NCBI GenBank assembly: GCA_963793845.1
Contig: CAWCBG010000004.1
Coordinates: 462,980-526,979, forward strand
Origin: CAWCBG01 sp963793845
Lineage (GTDB): Bacteria > Acidobacteriota > Terriglobia > Terriglobales > Acidobacteriaceae
Direction: 5' to 3'
Length of the DNA stretch: 64,000 bases
Under the pieces are notes generated by a model, which had not been told where the DNA came from, ran no database searches, and saw only the letters and a list, made by a program, of their open reading frames with translations. Shown here piece after piece: positions 1 through 9,205 of this stretch (its first letter is position 1; each line of letters starts with the position of its first letter). The translations under genes and the position numbers were made by a program.

Positions 1-768
1 ATCAATGATGTGGTTCGATAGAACCACCTCTTTCCCCGCTCCCCAGACGGCGGCGCCAAGCACGTAGTCGTCGGCACAGTAGTCCGCGAGGATGCCAAAA
101 CCACCAATGCGATCAAGCACGTCGCGGCGAGTAGCCATGGTCGGCCCCAGAGCGAACTTCATGCCCTCGATCAGGTTGGCTACCAGAACGCCCGCCGTCA
201 TTTCCACGCTCATGCCGAGAGCCTCGAGCCGGGACCAAACACCGTCAGTCGGCACACCGCGGTAGAGACACGTCACCAAGCCGGTCTCCGGCTGGAGTAA
301 CGGTCGAATGACTTGCTCGATGTAACCAGACATGACGCACACATCGCTGTCGCTGATAACAAAATGATCAAATGAGGCTGTCGCATACATCTTCATCAGC
401 GAGCACACTTTAGCATTGGCACGCTTGGGCTCGCCTGTGATCACGATCTTCGCCGGTACATGGGGGAATTTACGCTTGACCTTGCTCACGATATCCAGCG
501 CAGGGTCTTCGGCATCGCGCACACCGAAGATAATTTCGAACTTGGGATAATGCTGCTGGAAGAAGCTGGTCAGGTTCGCTTCCAGGTTGGGCTCCAGGCC
601 ACACAGCGGCTTTAGCAGCGTGACCGGCGGAAAATGGTCCGGTCGAATAGCGAACTGCACGCCCGTGCGGCGAAAGCGAAGCGTCGCTGCCACCACCAAG
701 CCGAGAAACCCTGTGCTAGTTGCCACTCCTGCCGCCGCCATCCAGAGTGGCAGATGCGTCCATTCCAT
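1..768 (-). CDS. HpnI/ceramide-glucosyltransferase-type glycosyltransferase (GT21), partial
   Basis: The reading frame starts at ATG 768-766 and runs off the left edge, giving 256 residues without a stop. An N-terminal hydrophobic segment (about residues 9-30) is followed by the GT21 hallmarks: the KPLCGLEPNLEANL-like block at 53-66, D140-S-D142 for metal and nucleotide-sugar binding, and a DDY motif at 233-235. This family transfers a sugar from a nucleotide donor to a lipid at the inner membrane. HpnI members attach N-acetylglucosamine to bacteriohopanetetrol, while relatives make glucosylceramide. HpnI is my preferred reading because acidobacteria commonly make hopanoids, but no hopanoid gene is visible here to confirm it. 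A second ATG five bases downstream is out of frame. The C-terminal membrane helices expected of the family lie outside the window. Confidence 0.8.
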   Translation of the reverse strand, partial: MEWTHLPLWMAAAGVATSTGFLGLVVAATLRFRRTGVQFAIRPDHFPPVTLLKPLCGLEPNLEANLTSFFQQHYPKFEIIFGVRDAEDPALDIVSKVKRKFPHVPAKIVITGEPKRANAKVCSLMKMYATASFDHFVISDSDVCVMSGYIEQVIRPLLQPETGLVTCLYRGVPTDGVWSRLEALGMSVEMTAGVLVANLIEGMKFALGPTMATRRDVLDRIGGFGILADYCADDYVLGAAVWGAGKEVVLSNHIID

Positions 769-997
769 TCCAGTCTCCACGCCGGGCCCTGTCCGGCTAC
801 CCCGGTCGCCGTCTACCGGGGCATCGAAGGCTGCTCTTTCGCGATGTGTCTATTGTAACGGTGTCCGAGACAATACAGCCAAACATAAAGGCAAAAAAAC
901 TCTGTTTCCTCGCCACATTACTTGCATAGCCCGCATGTCACAGCACACGTCTGCTGGAGCTGTTTATACTAAGCATTCGCTTCCAAAGGAGTTGCAC

Positions 998-2152
998 ATG
1001 ACTGCGTCGGAATTGCACAGTGTGACGGCAGGAGAACGTTCAGTCCATCCCCCGAAAAGGCTATTATTCGGACCCGGACCATCCCAGGTCCACCCCCGGG
1101 TGTACGAGGCACTTGCCCAACCGATCGTCGGACACCTGGACCCTTACTTCTTCGAGATAAGTGGCAATATCCAACGATTGCTGCGAAAGGTCTTCGGAAC
1201 CGACAATGATCTGACCTTTGTCATTTCGGCGACGGGAAGCGGCGGCATGGAAACGGCGGTCAGCAACTTTGTCGAGCCGGGAATGAAAGTCGCAGTACTG
1301 GCAAATGGATTTTTCTGCGACCGCATGACCGAAATGGCGCGCCGGCACGGCGCCGACGTGGTACGTCTGGAGAAGCCATGGGGCGAATCATTCCCAGATC
1401 GGGAAGCCACCGATTTCATTGCCCGCGAAAAACCGAAACTAGTGATGTATGTCACGGCCGAGACTTCGACCGGGGTCTTCCAGCGCGGCGACGCCATTTG
1501 CGCCGCTGCCCACGATGCCGGAGCTTTGGTTATCGCTGACTGCGTCACTTCCCTCGGCGCGATGCCGATTCATGTCGACAAGACCGGCATCGACGTCGCG
1601 TACAGCTGCACCCAGAAAGGTCTCAGTTGTCCTCCTGGGCTTTCGCCACTGACGGTGTCGCCTCTCGCCGCCGAGTGGTTGAAGTCGCGAAAGACTCCCA
1701 ACCGTTCCTGGTATTTTGACCTCAAGCTTCTCATGGACTACTACATTGAGTCGCATCGTTATCATCACACCGCGCCTGTCTCGATGTTCTATGCGCTTCA
1801 TGAAGGTCTGACACTGATCGAAGAAGAAGGATTGGAGCACCGCTGGACCAGGCATCGCGAGTCCCATGAAGAGTTTGTTAGCAAAGCGGAAGCGATGGGA
1901 TTGACCATGCTCGTTCCCCGGGAGCATCGCATCTGGAACCTGGTGACGCCGAGAGTTCCGGAAGGTGTCGACGACGCTAAAGTGCGCGCATTTCTGCTGA
2001 AAGAGCACGGTATTGAGATCGCCGGCGGGTTCGGACCCCTAGCGGGAAAGATCTTCCGCATCGGGCTGATGGGACCGCTCGCGACCAAAGAAAGTGTGGA
2101 CGAATTCCTCGATTGCTTTGGCGAGGCTCTGCGCTCCGCCGGCAAGGTTTAA
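998..2152 (+). CDS. Class V aminotransferase (alanine-glyoxylate/serine-pyruvate type)
   Basis: The frame is open from 587, but the homologous protein begins at ATG 998, preceded by AAAGGA at 985-990, which gives 384 residues, a normal length for the family. It is a PLP-dependent fold-type I enzyme. The Schiff-base lysine is K207 in the motif CTQKG, the pyridine-nitrogen aspartate is D181 in ADCVTS, and the N-terminal block FGPGPSQVHPRV is typical of alanine-glyoxylate, serine-pyruvate and serine-glyoxylate aminotransferases. The exact substrate pair cannot be told from sequence; ureidoglycine-glyoxylate aminotransferases are close relatives. It is divergent from the glycosyltransferase on its left, with about 230 bp between them, and is followed by galE after 51 bp, possibly in the same transcript. 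Confidence 0.88.
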   Translation: MTASELHSVTAGERSVHPPKRLLFGPGPSQVHPRVYEALAQPIVGHLDPYFFEISGNIQRLLRKVFGTDNDLTFVISATGSGGMETAVSNFVEPGMKVAVLANGFFCDRMTEMARRHGADVVRLEKPWGESFPDREATDFIAREKPKLVMYVTAETSTGVFQRGDAICAAAHDAGALVIADCVTSLGAMPIHVDKTGIDVAYSCTQKGLSCPPGLSPLTVSPLAAEWLKSRKTPNRSWYFDLKLLMDYYIESHRYHHTAPVSMFYALHEGLTLIEEEGLEHRWTRHRESHEEFVSKAEAMGLTMLVPREHRIWNLVTPRVPEGVDDAKVRAFLLKEHGIEIAGGFGPLAGKIFRIGLMGPLATKESVDEFLDCFGEALRSAGKV

Positions 2153-2203
2153 GCCACTCTGATTTTCGATCGAATTACACTTCTCGCAAAGCAAGGGAGG
2201 AAC

Positions 2204-3208
2204 ATGCGCGTTCTCGTCACGGGTGGGGCGGGGTACATAGGCAGCGTGGTCGCGGACCGGCTGGTTCGTGAGGGGCATTCGGTTACGGTGCTCGATAACC
2301 TTTGCATGGGCTGGCGGGAGGCGGTGCCGTCAGAAGCCACTTTTGTTGAGGCAGATATGGGCGACGCCCCACGGCTGGCCGCGCTTTTTGAGGCCGGAAA
2401 GTTTGACGCTGTGATGCACTTTGCCGCGTTCATCGAGGCTGGCGAATCCGTAAAACGCCCCGACCTCTACTTCGAGAACAACTCCGCCCGCACGCTGACC
2501 CTGCTGCGAACCATGCTGAAGCACGGCGTCGAGCGTTTCGTCTTTTCATCGACCGCAGCGGTCTACGGTGAGCCTCAGCAGGTCCCCATACCCGAGGATC
2601 ATCCACTGTTCCCCACGAATGCCTACGGTGAGTCGAAACTCATTGTTGAACGCATGCTGGGATGGCTGCGCAGCGCGTACGGCTTACGCTACGCGAGCCT
2701 TCGCTACTTCAATGCGGCCGGTGCAGCCGGAGGGCGCGGCGAAGCTCATCGCAGCGAAAGCCATCTCGTGCCGCTCATCCTTCAGGTGCCGCTCGGCCTG
2801 CGTCCTTCCATCGCGATATTTGGCACCGACTACCCCACCAAAGACGGCACCTGCATCCGCGACTACATTCACGTGGACGACCTGGCGACCGCGCATTTGC
2901 TGGCGCTCCATGGCCTGGATGAGCATTCTCAATTGGTTTGCAACCTGGGAAGCGGAACTGGTTTTAGCGTGCGGGAAATCATTGCGATCGCACGGAAGGT
3001 CACGGGCTTGGACATTCCAGTCGAAGAGCGACCGCGACGCGCCGGAGATCCCGCCGTTCTGATCGCCAGCTCGCAGAAGATACGCGAGGTCCTGGGATGG
3101 AGACCTCAGTACAGCGACATCGAGAGCATCGTCCAGTCTGCCTGGGATTGGCATAGAACCCACTCTCGCGGCTACGCCGAAGCCGACGTAACGCACCGTT
3201 CAGCATAG
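2204..3208 (+). CDS. galE: UDP-glucose 4-epimerase
   Basis: The 334-residue product is a short-chain dehydrogenase/reductase of the extended type. The Rossmann glycine motif GGAGYIG is at 7-13, the catalytic Y141-x3-K145 pair sits in AYGESK, and the serine of SSTAAVYG lies just before it. GalE interconverts UDP-glucose and UDP-galactose using tightly bound NAD, supplying galactose donors to cell-surface polysaccharides. The start is ATG 2204 with a GGGAGG ribosome-binding site. It lies directly upstream of the exopolysaccharide operon but is separated from it by 251 bp carrying that operon's regulatory sites, so it is probably a separate transcript. Length and motifs fit the canonical bacterial enzyme; a specificity for N-acetylated sugars cannot be excluded. 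Confidence 0.92.
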   Translation: MRVLVTGGAGYIGSVVADRLVREGHSVTVLDNLCMGWREAVPSEATFVEADMGDAPRLAALFEAGKFDAVMHFAAFIEAGESVKRPDLYFENNSARTLTLLRTMLKHGVERFVFSSTAAVYGEPQQVPIPEDHPLFPTNAYGESKLIVERMLGWLRSAYGLRYASLRYFNAAGAAGGRGEAHRSESHLVPLILQVPLGLRPSIAIFGTDYPTKDGTCIRDYIHVDDLATAHLLALHGLDEHSQLVCNLGSGTGFSVREIIAIARKVTGLDIPVEERPRRAGDPAVLIASSQKIREVLGWRPQYSDIESIVQSAWDWHRTHSRGYAEADVTHRSA

Positions 3209-3218
3209 CCAGAATCCT

Positions 3219-3264
3219 GTCCAAGAACTGGACATAATACAGTGGCTTTGTCCAAATTTTGGAC
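3219..3264. promoter_or_regulatory. Two tandem palindromic activator sites (GTCCA-N5-TGGAC)
   Basis: Two 15-bp palindromes, GTCCAAGAACTGGAC at 3219-3233 and GTCCAAATTTTGGAC at 3250-3264, share the half-sites GTCCA and TGGAC with a 5-bp spacer. Their centres are 31 bp apart, three helical turns, so two dimers would bind the same face. They lie about 115 and 150 bp upstream of the predicted sigma-54 start site, which is the usual position for enhancer sites of NtrC-type activators. The likely binder is the activator encoded at 21189-22562; that assignment is inference. Confidence 0.7.
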
Positions 3265-3347
3265 GGATATCCACAGGCTAGTCGAACGATTCTAAGCTAA
3301 GCACATTTATATGAGTCACTTACTCGGAGATCCATCGGATCACAGGG

Positions 3348-3362
3348 TGGAGCGTGAATTGC
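3348..3362 (+). promoter_or_regulatory. Sigma-54 (-24/-12) promoter of the exopolysaccharide operon
   Basis: The sequence TGGAGCGTGAATTGCT matches the RpoN consensus TGGCACG-N4-TTGCW at the invariant GG and GC, with exactly ten bases between them and a perfect TTGCT downstream half. Two positions of the upstream half differ (AG for CA). Transcription would start near 3374, leaving a leader of about 86 nt before the first gene. RpoN is encoded at 42718-44505. Confidence 0.7.
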
Positions 3363-3459
3363 TGTGCGATATAGCTACACTTTAGGATCATAATACTAGC
3401 CAATAGGTGCCATTCATATCATCCCAGAGCGCAAGATTGGGATTGACGATGGCAGAGCC

Positions 3460-3996
3460 ATGCCCCTTATAACTGCTGGCCAATACATCCGGGAAGTTCC
3501 TGCAACGCGGCGGTGGTTCGCCGTCCGCACTCGTACACGGCAAGAGAACGGTGTCGCCATGCACTTGCGAACCAAAGACGTGCCCGTTCTCTTGCCCACT
3601 TACGAAAGATTTAGCCGATGGTCAGACAGAATTCGCCGCCTTATCGTGCCTTTATTCCCAGGCTACGTCTTCGTTCAGATTACGGACGCGCAGCGTTGCA
3701 TGGTTCTGCAAACCAGTGGCGTAGTCAAGATCGTTTCAAGCGCGGGCAGGCCCTGTCCGTTGCGAGAGGATGAGGTTGAGATCTTGCAGCGGTGCCTGTT
3801 GTGCCCGGCCGCCCTCGAGCCCTATCCCTACGCGAACGTGGGAAGTAAAGTCCGAATCAACTCCGGTCCCTTCGCCGGCTGGCAAGGCACGTTGGTCGAA
3901 AGGAAGAATTCCGCTCGAGTTGTGGTGACGGTTGACCAGATCATGCAGTCCGTGGCCATTAACGTTCACCTCGTAGATATTGAAGCAGTCGCATAG
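3460..3996 (+). CDS. NusG-like transcription antiterminator (UpxY/RfaH-type specialised NusG)
   Basis: The 178-residue protein has the NusG architecture. The N-terminal domain contains WFAVRTRTRQE at about 19-29 and the block IVPLFPGYVFVQ near 62-73, a signature of specialised NusG paralogues. It is followed by a linker and a C-terminal KOW domain with VGSKVRINSGPFAGWQG near 127-143. These factors ride on RNA polymerase and suppress premature termination in long polysaccharide operons. That fits its place as the first gene of a roughly 16-kb operon, directly behind the sigma-54 promoter. The start ATG 3460 has no obvious ribosome-binding site. It is the first ATG in frame; an ATG at 3449 is out of frame, and a non-ATG start slightly upstream is possible. 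Confidence 0.85.
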   Translation: MPLITAGQYIREVPATRRWFAVRTRTRQENGVAMHLRTKDVPVLLPTYERFSRWSDRIRRLIVPLFPGYVFVQITDAQRCMVLQTSGVVKIVSSAGRPCPLREDEVEILQRCLLCPAALEPYPYANVGSKVRINSGPFAGWQGTLVERKNSARVVVTVDQIMQSVAINVHLVDIEAVA

Positions 3997-4014
3997 ATAC
4001 GTTCCAGCACGCAG

Positions 4015-5502
4015 ATGGCTTCCCCCACCCTTGATCATTCGTCACGCTCACTCGACATAGAATCCGTTGCGGCGGGCGTTTCCGAACGAGAGCGCCCAGC
4101 GATCGCCGTGAGCCACCCGCGGCTCGAGCCGTGGCTCGGCCGCCTTGAACGCGTGTTGGACTTCGTTGCAGTACTGTGCGGGCTCGCGCTGGCCGATTCA
4201 CTCGACAGGGTGGTGAGGTCCAGCCGGCAAGACGCTTTCGTCCGTCCGTCCGCGCTGCTCGCCCACATCGCATTTTCCTGCTTTTTCGTGTTGTTGCTGG
4301 AGCGCCATGGCGAGTATCGACCCTATGTGAGCTTGCTATGGGTGCGGGAGACGGAAAGGCTCTTGCGCGTCACACTACAGGGCTTCGTGGTCGCGGCCTT
4401 CACAGCCTATTGCACGGCGACAAGAATCTCGAGACTTGTATTCATTCTCGCAGCCGCATTCGTTCCAGCGCTGCTCATCATCGAGAAAGCAATTACTCAC
4501 AAAGCGATTCGCCGGTTGCGAAGCACGGGCTACGGCACACGCAAGGCGCTCATTCTCGGAACCGGTTCTCTCGCACGCCAGATTTTTTCAGCTCTGGCGC
4601 GCTCTCCCCAGTTTGGATTGGATCCGGTTGGATTCGTGGTGGACGACCCGCAAGAATGGGGCCGGGAAATCTACGAATGCTCCTATCAGCGCAAATCGCC
4701 GGCAAAGGTGCTGGCCGGCTTCTTGACCCCGGAGTTGTTGTCTGAAGCTGGAGCAAGCGTACTCGTGATAGCCATCGAAGGCATGGATCAGAACGCTATC
4801 CTCAGCGTCGCGGATCGGTTCTCAGCCAAGGGGATTTGCACGTATTTCGTTCCGGTCGAAGCGTTTCAGCCAGGGGTTCGAATTGAATACGCAGAGATCG
4901 ACGGGATCACGCTGGGACACACGACAGAAGAAAGCCGGAGAGCCGCATACGAGATTGGCAAACGGATGCTGGATATCAGCGTGTCAGCTCTGCTGCTTGG
5001 ATTGCTCGCGCCGCTCTTTGTGATGCTGGCCCTTGCCGTCAAACTCACATCACCGGGGCCAGTGATCTTTTGCCAGAAACGTGTGGGCAAAGACGGCCGT
5101 ATCTTCCCGATGTATAAATTCCGGTCGATGTTCGCCGACGCCGCCAGCTATGCCTTCTCACCCCAGGAAGACCAGGATCCTCGGGTCACCCGCGTCGGGC
5201 ACTTTCTAAGGCGCAGCAGCCTGGACGAATTACCCCAGCTACTGAATGTACTCTGCGGCGACATGTCCCTGGTAGGTCCAAGGCCCGAAATGCCATTCAT
5301 CGCAGAAGAGTACTCGCCGCTGGTCCGTGAACGTCTGAAGGTGAAGCCCGGCATCACTGGGTTGTGGCAATTGAGTGCGGACCGCGCCTCTCTAATCCAT
5401 CAGAACATCGAGTACGACCTTTACTATGTGCGCCATCGGAGCCTATTCCTCGATGTAGCCATCCTGTTGCACACTTCGATCTTTGCGGGACGAGGTATTT
5501 AG
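4015..5502 (+). CDS. Exopolysaccharide-initiating polyprenyl-phosphate sugar phosphotransferase (WbaP/WcaJ type)
   Basis: The 495-residue membrane protein has several N-terminal hydrophobic segments, a central Rossmann-like region (GTRKALILGTGSLARQ near 178-193) and a C-terminal bacterial sugar transferase domain from about residue 312. That last domain carries the KRMLDI entry helix, the FCQKRVGKDGRIFPMYKFRSM block and the DELPQLLNVLCGDMSLVGPRP block. Family members transfer a hexose-1-phosphate from a UDP-sugar to undecaprenyl phosphate, the first step in assembling the repeat unit. It starts 18 bp after the antiterminator gene. The sugar is probably glucose or galactose, matching the neighbouring UDP-sugar enzymes, but this cannot be read from the sequence. 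Confidence 0.9.
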   Translation: MASPTLDHSSRSLDIESVAAGVSERERPAIAVSHPRLEPWLGRLERVLDFVAVLCGLALADSLDRVVRSSRQDAFVRPSALLAHIAFSCFFVLLLERHGEYRPYVSLLWVRETERLLRVTLQGFVVAAFTAYCTATRISRLVFILAAAFVPALLIIEKAITHKAIRRLRSTGYGTRKALILGTGSLARQIFSALARSPQFGLDPVGFVVDDPQEWGREIYECSYQRKSPAKVLAGFLTPELLSEAGASVLVIAIEGMDQNAILSVADRFSAKGICTYFVPVEAFQPGVRIEYAEIDGITLGHTTEESRRAAYEIGKRMLDISVSALLLGLLAPLFVMLALAVKLTSPGPVIFCQKRVGKDGRIFPMYKFRSMFADAASYAFSPQEDQDPRVTRVGHFLRRSSLDELPQLLNVLCGDMSLVGPRPEMPFIAEEYSPLVRERLKVKPGITGLWQLSADRASLIHQNIEYDLYYVRHRSLFLDVAILLHTSIFAGRGI

Positions 5503-5537
5503 GCTCCCACTCCTCCTCCCAACAACGGAACTCTCCT

Positions 5538-6974
5538 ATGCGAATTGCGGTGATTGGGTCTGGTTATGTCGGGCTGGTCTCAGCCTTGTGTCTGGCTGAG
5601 ATCGGCCACCACGTCGTGTCGGTCGATATCGACGCCTCCAAGCTCAGCCAGCTTGAGCGCGGCGAAGCGCCTATCCACGAGACTTGGCTGCCCGAACTGC
5701 TGAAGCGGCAGGTCGGGCGGCGGCTTAAATTCTCTTCCTGTATCGCCTCGGCCGTGCGCAGTGCAGAAGCTGTTTTCATCACGGTCGGCACGCCGCAATC
5801 GGAGAGTGGCGAGGCCGATCTTTCCAACGTAGAAGCAGTAGTTTTACAGATCGCGCCGGCGATCCAGGGCCCCATGCTGATCGTCGAGAAGAGCACGGTT
5901 CCCGTGTGCACCTGCGATTCGATTCGCAAAACGCTGGTCCTGAACGGCGCTCCCCGCGCCTATATTTCTGTCGCCTCCAATCCCGAGTTTCTGCGCGAGG
6001 GTACCGCGGTTACCGACTTTCTTTATCCGGACCGTATCGTCATCGGCTGTGACGACAGCTTCAGCAGTTCCCTGCTACGGGAAATCTACCGTCCCCTCAC
6101 CGAGGGCGAATATTACCGGCGTGCAGAGGCAATTCCTAGCCCCGGGCCCGTACTTACCGGCGCGAAACTCATCGTAACCAGCGCGCGCAGCGCGGAACTC
6201 ATTAAGCATGCTTCAAACTCGTTTCTGGCGATGAAGATTTCGTTCCTCAACCTGGTGGCGAACGTCGCCGAAACCGTGGGCGCAGATATCGATCAAGTGT
6301 GCATGGGTCTGGGCACGGATACTCGCATCGGACCTCGCTTCCTACGCGCCGGAATCGGGTACGGCGGATCGTGTTTCCCCAAGGACATTGCAGCCTTTCA
6401 TGCTGTCGCCTCTCAGTGCGGCGTGGATGCCGCGTTGCTCACCGAGGTGGCGCGGATCAACCGTGAACAGCAGCGGAGGTTTGTACAGAAAGTGCGTAGC
6501 GCCCTTTGGACGTTGCGAGGAAAACGCGTGGGTGTTTTGGGCTTGGCCTTCAAAGACGGCACAGACGATATTCGCGAGTCGCCCGCCATTGCGATTGTTC
6601 GCGAGTTGCTGAAGGAAGGCGTGAGTCTTTGTGCATACGATCCAGCCGCAATGCCGAATGCCAGGAAGATTCTTCCGCCGAACGTGCTGGAGTACGCAGA
6701 CGAACCCTACCAGGCAGCCGCTGGACGCGATGCCCTCCTGATTCTGACCGACTGGGTGGAGTTCGCCCGGCTCGACCTGCAGAAACTCCGCGCCGTCATG
6801 CGACTGCCCATTATTCTCGATGGACGGAATCTTTACTGTCCCGAAACCCTGTCCGCCGCCGGCTTTCAGTACCACAGCGTGGGACGCCCTGCGACCTCAG
6901 ACATAACTACGATGACTCCCCGTTCGCATCAATCCAGCTCTATCGTGTCCCTCCCGGCTCTTGTCTCCTTATAA
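5538..6974 (+). CDS. ugd: UDP-glucose 6-dehydrogenase
   Basis: The frame is open from 5364, but the protein starts at ATG 5538 with MRIAVIGSGYVGLV, giving 478 residues. The NAD-binding motif GSGYVGL is at 7-13, the catalytic cysteine is C279 in GYGGSCFPKD, and GLAFKDGTDDIRESP marks the C-terminal UDP-binding domain. The enzyme oxidises UDP-glucose twice to UDP-glucuronate, an acidic precursor for the exopolysaccharide. About 30 residues after the usual core end are low-complexity (TTMTPRSHQSSS). It follows the initiating transferase by 35 bp and ends 8 bp before the Wzc-like gene. The ribosome-binding site is weak, suggesting coupling to the upstream gene. Confidence 0.92.
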   Translation: MRIAVIGSGYVGLVSALCLAEIGHHVVSVDIDASKLSQLERGEAPIHETWLPELLKRQVGRRLKFSSCIASAVRSAEAVFITVGTPQSESGEADLSNVEAVVLQIAPAIQGPMLIVEKSTVPVCTCDSIRKTLVLNGAPRAYISVASNPEFLREGTAVTDFLYPDRIVIGCDDSFSSSLLREIYRPLTEGEYYRRAEAIPSPGPVLTGAKLIVTSARSAELIKHASNSFLAMKISFLNLVANVAETVGADIDQVCMGLGTDTRIGPRFLRAGIGYGGSCFPKDIAAFHAVASQCGVDAALLTEVARINREQQRRFVQKVRSALWTLRGKRVGVLGLAFKDGTDDIRESPAIAIVRELLKEGVSLCAYDPAAMPNARKILPPNVLEYADEPYQAAAGRDALLILTDWVEFARLDLQKLRAVMRLPIILDGRNLYCPETLSAAGFQYHSVGRPATSDITTMTPRSHQSSSIVSLPALVSL

Positions 6975-6982
6975 GAGTTGCT

Positions 6983-9205
6983 ATGCGTCGAGATCAGACC
7001 TTTGTGAACAATCACATGTTGCCTGGCCACCCCGCCGAGGTGGTCCCGTATCAGGGGTCTGGTGAGGAATTGCTGGTGGCAGAGATTTCACGCACTCTTC
7101 GCAAACATCGGCTCCTCATACTGGGGTGTGTCCTGGGCTGTCTCACGCTGGCTGGTTTGTATGTTGCCGTCAAGACGCGACAGTACGAGGCCAGCGCCCA
7201 GATCGAGGTGAGCCCGACCGGGACCAACTCGCTTGGGCTGAACGAACTGGCGTCCAAGGTGATCAATCCCTCTGACCCCACGATCCAGCTACAGAGCGCT
7301 GTACAGATTCTGCAGAGCAACACCATCGCCATCGAAGTGATGGAGCAACTCAGAATGGCAGCAAGAAAGGACTTTGCCGGACCATGGGCGCAGCCTCCAG
7401 GGCGGGAACTTGGAGATATTCCTCCCCAGTCCCGCGATCACCTTCTGGGCCGCTTTCAAAAGGGACTTCACCTGGAAATCGTGCCCAAGACCGACATCAT
7501 TCAGGTGCGATATCGGGCGAGAGATCCGCTCCTGGCTGCGGACGTGGTGAACGCGGTGGTCAACAGCTACACCGAACGCAACTTTCGCACCAGCTACAAC
7601 TCGGCGATGCAGGTTTCGGATTGGCTCTCGAAGCAGATGGACGACTTGAAGACCAATGCTGAGGAGTCGCAACGAAAATTAGCCGACCTGCAGAGGACAA
7701 CCGGCATGATCGGCGCGGACGAGAGCGACAATATCGTTACCGAAAAACTCAAGCAATTGGATGAGCAGTTGACCGCGGTGGAGTCGGACCGCATCGTCAA
7801 AGAGGCCCGCTACCGTATCGCTGACTCGGGAAATCCTGAACTGATCGCGACGACAGTGCCGGATGCGACGCTGCAACTGTTACGGTCGCAGCAGGCTGAG
7901 CTTCGAGGCCAATTCGCACAGCTCAGCACGAAGTTTGGCAGCGGCTATCCCAAAGTCGCCGAGTTGGCCGGCCAAATAACTCAGCTTGACCAGGTGGTCG
8001 CCGCTGAACTGCATAACCTCTGCTGAGCGGTACCGGAACGAGTATCTGGCAGCCGCCAGCTCGGAATCGATGCTGCGGGCGAAGTTCGAGGAGCAGAAGC
8101 AGAAGGCCTACGCCCTCAACGCCAGCGCGGCACAGTACGGCATCCTGAAGCATGAGGTCGACTCTACCCAGGATCTCTATGAAACTCTGCAACTGAAGTT
8201 GAAACAGGCTGGGATCGTCGCTGGTCTGGCGTCGGCCAACGTAGGGATTGTCGATCGAGGACAGATCCCTTCTCAACCGGTCGAGCCCAAGCCACTGCTG
8301 GATTTGCTGATTGGCCTGGGCTCCGGAGTATGCATCGGAATTGCAGCATCGATCGCGCTTGAAGCGATGGACAACACGGTGCGGACCGGCGAAGAGATGG
8401 AAGCAGTCGCGGGACTGCCTGTGTTGGCGATGATTCCGCGCATGGAGGCGCGAACTCTTTCGCGCTGGCGCAGAGGAGTCTTTACCACCGCGAGCGAATG
8501 TTTGCCGCAACTCGTGGCTTGCGAGCAGCCTTTCTCCGCTGCCACCGAATCCTTCGCAGTCTGCGCAGTTCACTGCTGCTGGGCGGCAACGGAACAGCGC
8601 CTAAGACGGTCGTAGTGACCAGTGCGGCGAGCTCTGAAGGCAAGAGCTTCACCGCGGCCAACTGTGCCATCGTACTGGCGCAGCAAGGCGCCAAAGTGCT
8701 GCTCGTGGATGCCGACCTGCGGCACTCCTCACTGCACCAGAGGTTCGACATCTCGCCATCACCCGGTCTTTCGGGCATCCTCGCTGAGACATGCGAGCCG
8801 AGCGCCGCATACGTTGCAACCGGCGTCTCAGCAAACTTAACCCTTCTGCCGGCGGGGGAGGGATTGACCTATCCCGCTGAGATGCTGGCATCCAGGATAA
8901 TGCGGCAACTCCTCCTCCGGTGGAAGGAAGAATACGATCATGTGCTGATCGACACTCCACCGGTTTGCCTCTTCACCGACGCGGTGGTGCTGGGCTCGCA
9001 GGCAGATGCCACACTGATCGTGGTTCGGGCCTCTCAGACCACAAAGCACGCTCTGCGGCGCACACGCGACCTGATGTTCCGAGCCGATGCTCAAATCGCG
9101 GGCGCGGTCCTCAATGCAGTGGATTGGCGCTACCAAGGTTCGTACTACTTCCAGCGGTATAGCTCCCTCGGACAGGATGCGCTTGCGAGATTCTATGACA
9201 GTTAG
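6983..9205 (+). CDS. Wzc-like chain-length determinant fused to tyrosine autokinase (two compensating frameshifts)
   Basis: The product is spread over three frames: 6983 to about 8022, about 8023 to 8553, then about 8554 to 9205. Read together it is about 740 residues and co-linear with Wzc/EpsB proteins. It has an N-terminal Wzz domain with a membrane helix (about residues 44-64), long coiled regions, a second helix near LLIGLGSGVCIGIAASI, and a cytoplasmic BY-kinase. The kinase has Walker A AASSEGKS, Walker A' VLLVDADLR and Walker B HVLIDTPPV, ending in a tyrosine cluster (WRYQGSYYFQRYSS). The first shift is one extra base near 8020-8026 (the TGA there breaks a frame that would read CERYRNEY); the second is one missing base near 8551-8556 (ESF-RSLRSSLLL). 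Sequencing error is the likely cause. It controls polymer length and export with the Wza-like protein. Confidence 0.85.

Noticed and set aside
8015..8560. Programmed ribosomal frameshifting in the Wzc-like gene
   Set aside because: No slippery heptamer or downstream hairpin is present, shifts go in both directions, and similar single-base shifts occur in unrelated essential genes.
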